DNA of 23,700 bases from positions 1-23,700 of the forward strand of contig JAHEFU010000011.1 in the NCBI GenBank assembly GCA_024645305.1, given 5' to 3'. The translations under genes and the position numbers were made by a program. Shown one piece after another: positions 13,323 through 20,891 of this stretch (its first letter is position 1; each line of letters begins with the position of its first letter). Origin of the DNA: Planctomycetales bacterium (GTDB lineage: Bacteria > 4484-113 > JAFGCY01). The notes beneath the pieces are model-generated. The model did not search any database. It was not told where the DNA came from and was given only the letters and a program-made list of their open reading frames with translations.

Positions 13323-15952
13323 GCAGCCACAGCGTCAGGCGCAACCGTGAGAGCCTGGACATGACCCTGGCACTGGACCGTGAACCGCGCTACCGCGTGC
13401 TGCTGTACATCTTCAGCTATGCTGCAGGTGTGACAGCATTGCAGATCATGCACCTTGCTGTTGACAACCTGCAGCTCAACATGTTCCTCAGTGCCTCCCT
13501 CACCGTGGCCTTCCTCGCCAGTTACTTCATGCAGCCGCGGATGCGCCCGATGGCGACATACATCGTGTCATTCGCCAGCTTCGGCATCTCGCTGTATTAC
13601 TTCAAGCAGATTGCTGATGAACCGAGCAGCCTGGGCACTGTGCTCGGGATCCTCGGTGGCCTACTGATGGTGCTCCTGTCCTTCAAGGCCTTCGCCCCGG
13701 GTGACCACCGCTTCATCCTGATGTTCAGCGTGGTCTTCCTGATCTTCTCCAGCGTTGCCAGCTATGACCTGAAGTTCATGCTGCTGCTGCCCATCTTCCT
13801 GACCTTCGCCGGCAGTGCCCTGTACATCGCCAACCAGATTGACGTGGCGGTGCGCGTGGAGGGCACCACCGGCACCCCGTACCGACCGCGTGCGCGCTGG
13901 CGCTTCGGCTTCATGATGATCCTGCTCCGGGCGGTGTTCGGGATCATCCTGCTGTCCGTCGTGGTCTACATCCTGATGCCGCAGACCGGAGGCGGGAGCC
14001 AGACCGTTGCGCTCAGCCCGGCCCCGCAGGTCGAGGACCAGGAGCCGGACCGCAACACGGACACCAAGGATGGGGAGAACAAGGGCAAGGGAGGGGAGAG
14101 CAAGACCGGCATCAGTGACGACTTCAACCTCTCCGACGGCAGCCGCCTGACGGATGACACGACTCCCGTACTGAAGCTGCAGAAGACCAACCGGGCCTAT
14201 TACCTGCGCGCCAAGGTCTTCGATGTCTACACGGGTTCGGAGTGGGTGGAATCAGAGTTCATGCGGGGCACGCGCAGCAGTGGAAACCCGGTCTACCTGT
14301 CCTCTGACAACGGGGAGGCCAGTGCATACACCTATGAGTCGTTCCCGATCCCGCTGCTGGACTTTCCATCGCCGTCCAATTTCCGCAGCAAGAAAAATGA
14401 AGGCAAACTACTGATCAACGGAGAGGAGATCGGGTACCGCCAGACCTATGAAAAGATGCCGGAAGGATTCGTGGGCCGCCATCTGCTCAATGAGGCAGAG
14501 GATCTCAGCTTCAGCAAGGTCCGTTACGAGATCAGTCTGGTGGAACCTGCGGACAAGGCGATCTTTTTATCAATCTTCGAACCCTTCCGCATAGAGAACA
14601 TCTCCGGCGGCAGTGACAAGCAGCCCTATGACACGCCGGCACTGACGATGGGCAGCACGATTGTCAGTGGTGACGGCAAGACAAGCCACCCGCGCAATTT
14701 CACCTACACCATAGAGTCCCTGGAACACAAGCGCAATGAATCAGACCTGCTGGATGTCTGGAGCAAGCCTCCGCCCTACATCCAGGACTGGTACACTCAG
14801 TTGCCGCTGTATCCGATCGGCGATGCACCCCAGGAGGTCCGTCGGACTCCCCGGCTGATCGGGGAGCAGGATCCGGCGGCTGAGGACGTGGATCAACCGG
14901 CGGACGACGGCACCGCTGTGGAAGCTGTTGACAGCGATGTGGGTGACAATCCCCAGTTTCTTGACCCCCAGATGGCGGAGTTCCTCAGCATTGACCCGGA
15001 GAACTACCGGCTGCTCAGCAAGGAACTGAAGAACCTGGCTCGCACCTTCGAGGCGGACCCGACCAATCCGGAAGTGCCCTACAATTCCTGGCAACGGGTC
15101 AAGGCCATCATGGATTACCTCAGTGGTCCGGACTCCACCTTCACATACAGCCGGCAGTTCGAGCCCCCCGTTGGCAACCAGGAAATCACGGAGGCCTTCT
15201 GCCTCGGCACGCAGCAGGGCTACTGCCGCCACTTCGCATCCTCCATGGCCGTGCTGTGCCGCCTCAACGGCGTGCCGGCACGCGTGGTGACCGGTTTCAG
15301 TCCGGGTGAATACAGCCTGGTTGAAAATGCCTACATCTACCGCTCAAGCAATGCCCATGCCTGGGTGGAAGTCTACATTGACGGGCATGGCTGGATCGAG
15401 GTCGATCCCACTCCCGCCAGCCAGGACTGGTCCAACCAGCCGGAGGCCAGCAAGTGGTTTGCCAACCTGATCGGCTTCCTGCAGGACCTGTTCATCATTG
15501 ACCCCGCCCGGACGCAGGAACTGATCCTCGAAGCGATCAAGGACGCCTGGCAGTGGTTGCTGCAGCACTGGCTGGGCAGCCTGTGCGTGATCCTGGGGCT
15601 TGCCCTGCTGCTGGCCCTAATGATGCTCTGGCAACGTGGTGTCTTCCGCCGCCGCCCGCCAGGGATCGTCCCGGAGAATTCCGTCGTGGCGGCCTTCCTG
15701 CGGATCTCCAGCCTGCTGGACCGGCTCGGAATCCACCGTGAAAGCGGCATGACACCACGCTCCCAGCTGATGCTGGCCAGCAGCCGCTACAGCGCGCTGG
15801 CGGTGCCGCTCGGTGGCCTGATCCCTGTCTATGAACGCGCGGCCTACGGACTACAGGGCATCGGTGAGACGGAGGTGCAGGCTGCCAACCAGGCGCTGCA
15901 GGCCGTGGAGGACTTCGTGCGAGAGGAACAGGCAAAGCGGAGGAAACATTGA
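13319..15952 (+). CDS. Transglutaminase-like multi-pass membrane protein
   Basis: An 877-residue integral membrane protein. The N-terminus has six or seven membrane spans (about 25-220), followed by an extracytoplasmic region with an acidic, Lys/Gly-rich linker (about 230-275). The transglutaminase core follows, with catalytic Cys636 in GYCRHF, His680 in NAHAWVEVY and Asp696 in EVDPTPA. One further span (about 748-770) leads to a cytoplasmic DUF4129-like tail. A second low-complexity acidic insert (about 525-560) makes the protein longer than typical family members. This architecture is standard in MoxR/DUF58/transglutaminase operons, where the enzyme may act as a cysteine protease or crosslinker of envelope proteins. 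Its stop overlaps the deacetylase TTG start. Confidence 0.92.
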   Translation: MSSHSVRRNRESLDMTLALDREPRYRVLLYIFSYAAGVTALQIMHLAVDNLQLNMFLSASLTVAFLASYFMQPRMRPMATYIVSFASFGISLYYFKQIADEPSSLGTVLGILGGLLMVLLSFKAFAPGDHRFILMFSVVFLIFSSVASYDLKFMLLLPIFLTFAGSALYIANQIDVAVRVEGTTGTPYRPRARWRFGFMMILLRAVFGIILLSVVVYILMPQTGGGSQTVALSPAPQVEDQEPDRNTDTKDGENKGKGGESKTGISDDFNLSDGSRLTDDTTPVLKLQKTNRAYYLRAKVFDVYTGSEWVESEFMRGTRSSGNPVYLSSDNGEASAYTYESFPIPLLDFPSPSNFRSKKNEGKLLINGEEIGYRQTYEKMPEGFVGRHLLNEAEDLSFSKVRYEISLVEPADKAIFLSIFEPFRIENISGGSDKQPYDTPALTMGSTIVSGDGKTSHPRNFTYTIESLEHKRNESDLLDVWSKPPPYIQDWYTQLPLYPIGDAPQEVRRTPRLIGEQDPAAEDVDQPADDGTAVEAVDSDVGDNPQFLDPQMAEFLSIDPENYRLLSKELKNLARTFEADPTNPEVPYNSWQRVKAIMDYLSGPDSTFTYSRQFEPPVGNQEITEAFCLGTQQGYCRHFASSMAVLCRLNGVPARVVTGFSPGEYSLVENAYIYRSSNAHAWVEVYIDGHGWIEVDPTPASQDWSNQPEASKWFANLIGFLQDLFIIDPARTQELILEAIKDAWQWLLQHWLGSLCVILGLALLLALMMLWQRGVFRRRPPGIVPENSVVAAFLRISSLLDRLGIHRESGMTPRSQLMLASSRYSALAVPLGGLIPVYERAAYGLQGIGETEVQAANQALQAVEDFVREEQAKRRKH

Positions 15953-16713
15953 GCCGCATCGTGTTCAACGCCGATGACTATGGCCTGACGCCCGGTGTTT
16001 CCCGCGGCATCCTGCAGGCCAGTGAAGGTGTCGTGCTCAGCACCACGGTGATGGCCAACATGGTCGGTGATGTCGAGCTGCAGGACCTGATGGCAACATC
16101 CCTGACGGCGGGAATCCACCTGAACCTCTCTCTCGGGAGACCCCTCAGTGAAAACTATCCCGGCCAGCTGCTGGATACGGAAGGCCGCTTCAGCAAGAAA
16201 CTGGCCCTCGATGAAGCAACATGGCGTGATGGCTCCCTGCGGCAGGCGGTGGCCCTGGAGTGGACGGCGCAGTATGAACTGCTCCGGCGCCGCAACCTGG
16301 AAGTCACACATATTGACAGCCACCACCATACGCATATGCTCGGTCCACTGTTCCCGATGGCGCTGGAGATGGCCCGCAGCTTCAACCTGCCCCTGCGCTG
16401 TCGCCATGAATTCCGCGGCCTGGCCGAACCGGCGGGTGTGGCTGGACCGGAAGTGCTGATTGAGGGCTATTTCGGAAATGGCAACATCTCGCGGGAAAAC
16501 CTGCTTTCGATGCTTGAAGTGTTTCGTGGGAGACATGTGGAAGTGATGTGCCATCCGGGCTGCGTTGATGACGATCTGCGGGTAATCTCTTCCTACGTGG
16601 AGGAGCGGGCCACTGAACTCAGCGTGCTGGCAGATCCGGACCTGCGGCATGCACTGGAGGAGGACGGATGGATTGTCAGCGGCTATTCGGCACGGCAGCA
16701 CTCATCTGCCTGA
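15949..16713 (+). CDS. YdjC/ChbG-type carbohydrate deacetylase
   Basis: Family members (such as ChbG on chitooligosaccharides) remove acetyl groups from N-acetylated sugars through one divalent metal. The TTG start is supported by GGAGG 5-6 bases upstream (15939-15943), and it overlaps the transglutaminase stop by four bases. Conserved residues are Asp9/Asp10 (NADDYG), His57 (GIHLNLS) and the D-S-H-H-H-T-H cluster at 123-129, together forming the expected metal site. VEVMCHPG near residue 200 is also typical. The 254-residue length fits. Cytoplasmic or periplasmic location is unclear, since there is no signal peptide. The last 46 bases overlap the following lipoprotein gene. Confidence 0.87.
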   Translation: MSRIVFNADDYGLTPGVSRGILQASEGVVLSTTVMANMVGDVELQDLMATSLTAGIHLNLSLGRPLSENYPGQLLDTEGRFSKKLALDEATWRDGSLRQAVALEWTAQYELLRRRNLEVTHIDSHHHTHMLGPLFPMALEMARSFNLPLRCRHEFRGLAEPAGVAGPEVLIEGYFGNGNISRENLLSMLEVFRGRHVEVMCHPGCVDDDLRVISSYVEERATELSVLADPDLRHALEEDGWIVSGYSARQHSSA

Positions 16714-19700
16714 GCCTGCTCGCATCCTGTGGCGGGGGGCAGCAGAGCCCAGCCGATCCGGTCATATCCAGCACTGCAGGACAGCGTCTCGATGCCGCCG
16801 AACTGCGCCAGGCTCCAGGTCGCACAATCGATGGCATCGGTTTTCATCTCGTGGATGCAGACATGCAGGTGCTCCCTGACTGGCAGGGCCTGGAGCTGCG
16901 GGGCAGCCTGCAGGATGGATTCTCCCTGGTTTGCAATGCGGATACACCTGACGATATCTACCTCGCAATCACCTTCGATGACGACACTCTGCAGCTTGGC
17001 AGCGTCATGCTGACTGAGCCTGCTGCAAAGGAGAACCTGCTGCTCGCCGTTTCCCGGCGCAATCCGGACCTGGCCTTCCTGGGTCTGAGCCGCATTAGTG
17101 GCCGGGGCAACCCGCGCAGCTGTGCGGAACTGGCCCGAATCAGCTTTCTGCCGGGCAGCGAACGGATGTGGCGCTCTGCCAGCCTTGTCAATGAGGACCC
17201 GGCCAGCGCGGTGGAACTGTCAATTGATGATGTGCTTTCGGAGAGTGTATTGCTAAGCTGGGAAGAGCGCAACATCGGGGACTATGACAACAACGGCCTG
17301 GTGAGCATTTCTGACATCACGCCGATCGGTCTGCTGTTCCATGAAACACTGGCGGGCCATGATCCGCCGGGAGAAGTTGTACTGGTGGACGGTGATGGCA
17401 ACGGTGAGATCAACCTTGCGGACCTGACGCCGATTGCCCGCAACTTCGGCCGGGGCCTGGTGGGCTATGGCCTCTATGCACTCAATCAGGAAACCGCAGA
17501 TCCCCTGCAGCTGGAGCTCTACTCCAAGCCCATTGAACTGCGTGCCAATGTACACTCCGCGGCCAGCGCAGCGCAGCGCCGGCAGCGCCTGCAGTATACC
17601 GTTGCGATTCACCTGCCGGAGTCCGGCAGCTTCAGCCTGGCCGTACGGGCCTTTGACAGTGACGGCAGCGAGGGACCATTCAGCAATGTTGTCAATCTGG
17701 ACATCCTGCCCGGAAACCTTGCTCCACAGTGGCAGGGCAGCCTGCTGGTCCAGCGCCAGGTGACGGGCCTGCTGCTGAGTATCCCGCAGGCCATTGATCC
17801 GGAGTCTGCCGAGGTGTCCTACCGCCTGTGCTTCACTGGCAGCGGGGACTTCCCCGGATCCCCGCACGAGGGTTGCATTGACCTGCCGGCAGGGCTTACA
17901 ACCGGGGTGGGGCCGTATGAGTACCTGCTCGAAGGCCTGCTGCCGGATGTCAACTACCTGCTCAGCCTGGTTGCCAGTGACCCGGAGGAAAACGCAAGTA
18001 CTACGCAGACCGTGTTCGAGCGCATGCCACTGTTGCAGCCTGACAATGCTGCGGTCTGGGACACGGTTGGTTCCGACATCGCCCGCAGCTCAGCACTGCC
18101 GGCCAGTGGTCTTCATGAACCCCTGGAAGTCAGCGCAGACCTGGTGCTGCTGCCGGGAGACATTGCCCGCAGGAATGAACCGCTGATGGATGAGTTCGGC
18201 AACTTCCTGTATGCCAGTGGATCGGACTTGCGCCAGTTCAGTTTCGAGGCTGGCGCGGATACTGACAGCCTGTATGACCCGCTGGGTGAGGGTTACTTCC
18301 TCGGCGCGGTGTCGCGGATCAACACCGGCCGCTATTTATGTTGCCTGAACGGTGCCAGCCTCTGGTACTCACAGATCCCCACTGCCCTGCAGCGGGAGGA
18401 TCTGGACAGTACTGGCGCACCGCTGCTGCTCGGTGAACTGCTGTTCATCGGCCGGCCGGACGGCTCTTTGCTGCTGCGCAATGTGCTGGGCGGACAGCAA
18501 CTTGAGTCAGCTGCAGCGGGTTCCCCCTCCCTGTCGCTTTGCAGTGACGGTGACAGTGTGTTCCAGCTCTGTGAGGATGGCACACTCAGGCGTTCCAGCA
18601 TGCCCTTCTTCGAGGATGTGCTCTCAGCAGAGCTTCCTGCACCGCAGCCCGGCAGCAGCCTGATATACCTGAGTTCCATCGATGCCCTGGCCGTGACGCT
18701 GCCGGATGGCAACATGACGATCCGCTCCGCGACCGATCTGACTGAAATACATATTACCGATGCTGCGGTTGGTGCCAGTGAAACCTGTGCGGCCGCAGTC
18801 CAGTGGACAGATCCGCCGATGCTGCTCATCGGCGAGGCGGATAGTGGCAACGGCGGCCTGCGGGCCATTTCGCTCGCTGACTACGCCATCCTCTGGGAAG
18901 AGCCTGTGCAGGTTGAAACAATCTCCGCCTCAGCCGACCGCATCTTCATCCGCAATTCCTCGGAGCTGCAGGTCCGCGACTTTCAGGGCCGCCTGCGCCA
19001 GAGCGTGCCCATGGCGAGCCATGTCAACAGCCAGCCGGTACTGGATGCTGAAGGCCTGGCAGCCGTGCATGGTGCAAACCTGAGCTGGCTGGAAGAGGCA
19101 GTGAGCGACCTGCCACCTGTCTGGCAGGGTACGGAGGGCCTGCGGGAGCTGGAAGTCGGCGACGGCCAGGTCGCCCTGCGCTGGGACCATGCAGTGGATG
19201 ACCATAATGAAGTTGTCAACTACATGATCTACTACAGCGATGTTTTCCCACCCGATCCCTACGGTCTGTGGGCTCAGCAGGAGCCTGACATACCGGACAG
19301 CGGCAACCCCACGCATGAGCATGTGATCAGCGGGCTGGACAATGGCACGCGCTACTGGTTCATAGTGCAGGCCTATGACGGTTACGTCAATGACAATCCG
19401 AATTTCGAGCAGAACCTCAACTGGCTGGCAGCCACCCCGCCCTGGCGCAGTGAGGAACTGATCCTCGGCCAGGACCTGCCCGCGGGTGAGATCTACTACA
19501 TGCGCGGCATTGCCGATCCGGCGGGCGGCCTGCACCTCGTCTACAACGATGAGGCCACGACTATGCTGACGCATCTGTTCGGTGACACCGCCAGCTGGCA
19601 ATCCGAAACCGCCGGACTGGCCGGCCATGCATCCAATGCCCTTGACCTGGCCTGGGACGCTGAGCTGCTGATCGGCCGGGCACACAATTTCCCGCCGGGG

Positions 19701-20627
19701 CTCAGTGTGCTGCGGCGCACGGCTGCAGACAGCTACAGTGAAACGGCGGTGGCTGGCAGCACGCCCCTGCAGAATCCGCAGCTTGCGGTGGCCATTGGCA
19801 GCGAAACCGGGCTGGCCTGGACGGAGTACGTCAGCGGCAGCCTGCCTCAGCCACTTGGACATTACTACTACAGCCCCACGCAAGTGGGGTCCTTCCTGCC
19901 GCCAGTCCCCATCGAGGAACCGCTGGAGAACTACGGCCGGGACCTGGACCTGCTGTACAACCCGCTGGATGCCACGGACCCCTGGCTGTGCTTCCAGCGC
20001 GGCGTGACGGCGGTTGACAACCGCCTGACCCCGGTGGACGGGACCCTGCACTTCTGGCGCGACCTGGGCAGCGGCCTGGCGGTGGAGGATGTGGACCTCG
20101 GGGCCAATCCCGGTGACAGCGATGTGGGCAAGCGCGTGCGGATGGTGCTGGATGACAGCGGCCACCCGCTGTTGGCCTATTACGACCTGGACAGCGACCC
20201 GCTGCAGCCCCGCGGCCAGCTGAAGACTGCGCGCTGGGATGCTGGCCAGTGGAATGTCAGCGTGCTGGAGAACCGCGACCTGGCCTTCCAGGACATGTTC
20301 ACCTACCGCCACACAGCCCCAGAGCTGAGTCTCGCCAGTGCGGGCAACGGCACGCTGGCCATCGGGGAGCTGCTGCGGGCCAGCATGCCTGCAAGCCTGG
20401 ATCTGCCTCATGCAGTCGGCGTTCGGGCCTGGATAGACAGTGGCAGCGGTTTTGAGCTGGAGGTACTGACGGAGCCCCTGTGGATGCTGCCCTCCGACCG
20501 TGAACCCTGCGTGGCGCTGTATGACAACGCGGACATCCTGCACATCTTTGTGGCCACCGCCCAGGAACCATTGCCGGGCGAGGACTACGTGGCGGACACC
20601 ATCCTGCACCTCTGGCGCGGCGAGTAG
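16668..20627 (+). CDS. Giant cohesin/dockerin-like surface lipoprotein with propeller and FN3 modules
   Basis: A 1319-residue exported lipoprotein. Its signal ends in CLSLLASC with a lipobox Cys21. Modules, in order: a cohesin-like beta-sandwich (about 55-165, with DIYLAITFDDDTLQLGS); two EF-hand/dockerin-type loops at 205-216 (D-Y-D-N-N-G-L-V-S-I-S-D) and 241-252 (D-G-D-G-N-G-E-I-N-L-A-D), each followed by LTPIG or LTPIA; a fibronectin-like module to about 345; a PQQ-like propeller region (about 465-820); a second fibronectin-like module (about 835-925); and a C-terminal propeller-like part (about 930-1319). The start lies 46 bases inside the deacetylase gene, with GGAGGACGG just before the ATG. 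The overlap ties it to the transglutaminase operon. Function is inferred as adhesion or surface assembly only. Confidence 0.87.
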   Translation: MDCQRLFGTAALICLSLLASCGGGQQSPADPVISSTAGQRLDAAELRQAPGRTIDGIGFHLVDADMQVLPDWQGLELRGSLQDGFSLVCNADTPDDIYLAITFDDDTLQLGSVMLTEPAAKENLLLAVSRRNPDLAFLGLSRISGRGNPRSCAELARISFLPGSERMWRSASLVNEDPASAVELSIDDVLSESVLLSWEERNIGDYDNNGLVSISDITPIGLLFHETLAGHDPPGEVVLVDGDGNGEINLADLTPIARNFGRGLVGYGLYALNQETADPLQLELYSKPIELRANVHSAASAAQRRQRLQYTVAIHLPESGSFSLAVRAFDSDGSEGPFSNVVNLDILPGNLAPQWQGSLLVQRQVTGLLLSIPQAIDPESAEVSYRLCFTGSGDFPGSPHEGCIDLPAGLTTGVGPYEYLLEGLLPDVNYLLSLVASDPEENASTTQTVFERMPLLQPDNAAVWDTVGSDIARSSALPASGLHEPLEVSADLVLLPGDIARRNEPLMDEFGNFLYASGSDLRQFSFEAGADTDSLYDPLGEGYFLGAVSRINTGRYLCCLNGASLWYSQIPTALQREDLDSTGAPLLLGELLFIGRPDGSLLLRNVLGGQQLESAAAGSPSLSLCSDGDSVFQLCEDGTLRRSSMPFFEDVLSAELPAPQPGSSLIYLSSIDALAVTLPDGNMTIRSATDLTEIHITDAAVGASETCAAAVQWTDPPMLLIGEADSGNGGLRAISLADYAILWEEPVQVETISASADRIFIRNSSELQVRDFQGRLRQSVPMASHVNSQPVLDAEGLAAVHGANLSWLEEAVSDLPPVWQGTEGLRELEVGDGQVALRWDHAVDDHNEVVNYMIYYSDVFPPDPYGLWAQQEPDIPDSGNPTHEHVISGLDNGTRYWFIVQAYDGYVNDNPNFEQNLNWLAATPPWRSEELILGQDLPAGEIYYMRGIADPAGGLHLVYNDEATTMLTHLFGDTASWQSETAGLAGHASNALDLAWDAELLIGRAHNFPPGLSVLRRTAADSYSETAVAGSTPLQNPQLAVAIGSETGLAWTEYVSGSLPQPLGHYYYSPTQVGSFLPPVPIEEPLENYGRDLDLLYNPLDATDPWLCFQRGVTAVDNRLTPVDGTLHFWRDLGSGLAVEDVDLGANPGDSDVGKRVRMVLDDSGHPLLAYYDLDSDPLQPRGQLKTARWDAGQWNVSVLENRDLAFQDMFTYRHTAPELSLASAGNGTLAIGELLRASMPASLDLPHAVGVRAWIDSGSGFELEVLTEPLWMLPSDREPCVALYDNADILHIFVATAQEPLPGEDYVADTILHLWRGE

Positions 20628-20630
20628 GAG

Positions 20631-20783
20631 GCCTGGCGCAAGCCAGGCAACGGTGGTGCGGTAAAGCCGCACATGGGTGGCGTGGTGTAGCCACGGGCCC
20701 GAGCGGCGCAACATAGCTGCGCCAGCTCTAATGGAATCATCTCAGCTTGCCATGCAAAGCCAGCGAAGCTGCGCATCGCGGCT
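20631..20783. repeat. Cluster of five REP-like palindromes
   Basis: Palindromes lie at 20631-20648 (GCCTGGC, loop GCAA), 20656-20672 (GTGCGG/CCGCAC), 20681-20695 (CGTGG/CCACG), 20701-20728 (GAGCGGCGCA arms with one bulge) and 20767-20783 (AGCTGCG/CGCGGCT with one G-U). Stems differ but loops share a TA(A/G) theme. The array begins at the lipoprotein stop within AGTAGGAG (20623-20630). Confidence 0.65.
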
Positions 20784-20794
20784 CCATAAATGAA

Positions 20795-20818
20795 AAAGCC
20801 CCGCCGTAGCGGGGCTTT
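20795..20818. terminator. Strong bidirectional Rho-independent terminator
   Basis: A perfect 10-pair stem AAAGCCCCGC/GCGGGGCTTT closes a CGTA loop. The stem has A/T tails on both strands (AAAAA on the left, TTTCATTT on the right), so it can terminate both the plus-strand giant lipoprotein and the convergent minus-strand lipoprotein. Confidence 0.9.
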
Positions 20819-20824
20819 CATTTC

Positions 20825-20884
20825 TTCTGCTTCTGCCTCTGCTTCTGCCTCTGCCTCTGCTTCTGCTTCGGCTTCTGCTTCTGC
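20825..20884. repeat. Ten tandem hexamers (TTCTGC/CTCTGC)
   Basis: Ten consecutive 6-bp units, six TTCTGC, three CTCTGC and one TTCGGC, lie between the terminator and the stop codon of the minus-strand lipoprotein (7 bases after it in that orientation). On the minus strand they would read Arg-Ser repeats if translation ran past the stop. A plus-strand frame across them (Ser-Ala)n is judged a shadow. Confidence 0.9.
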
Positions 20885-20891
20885 CGACCGC

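Noticed and set aside
18930..20714. 594-residue minus-strand open frame over the giant lipoprotein.
   Set aside because: Shadow of the true frame; no recognisable domain, and it crosses the palindrome cluster and the stop of the real gene.
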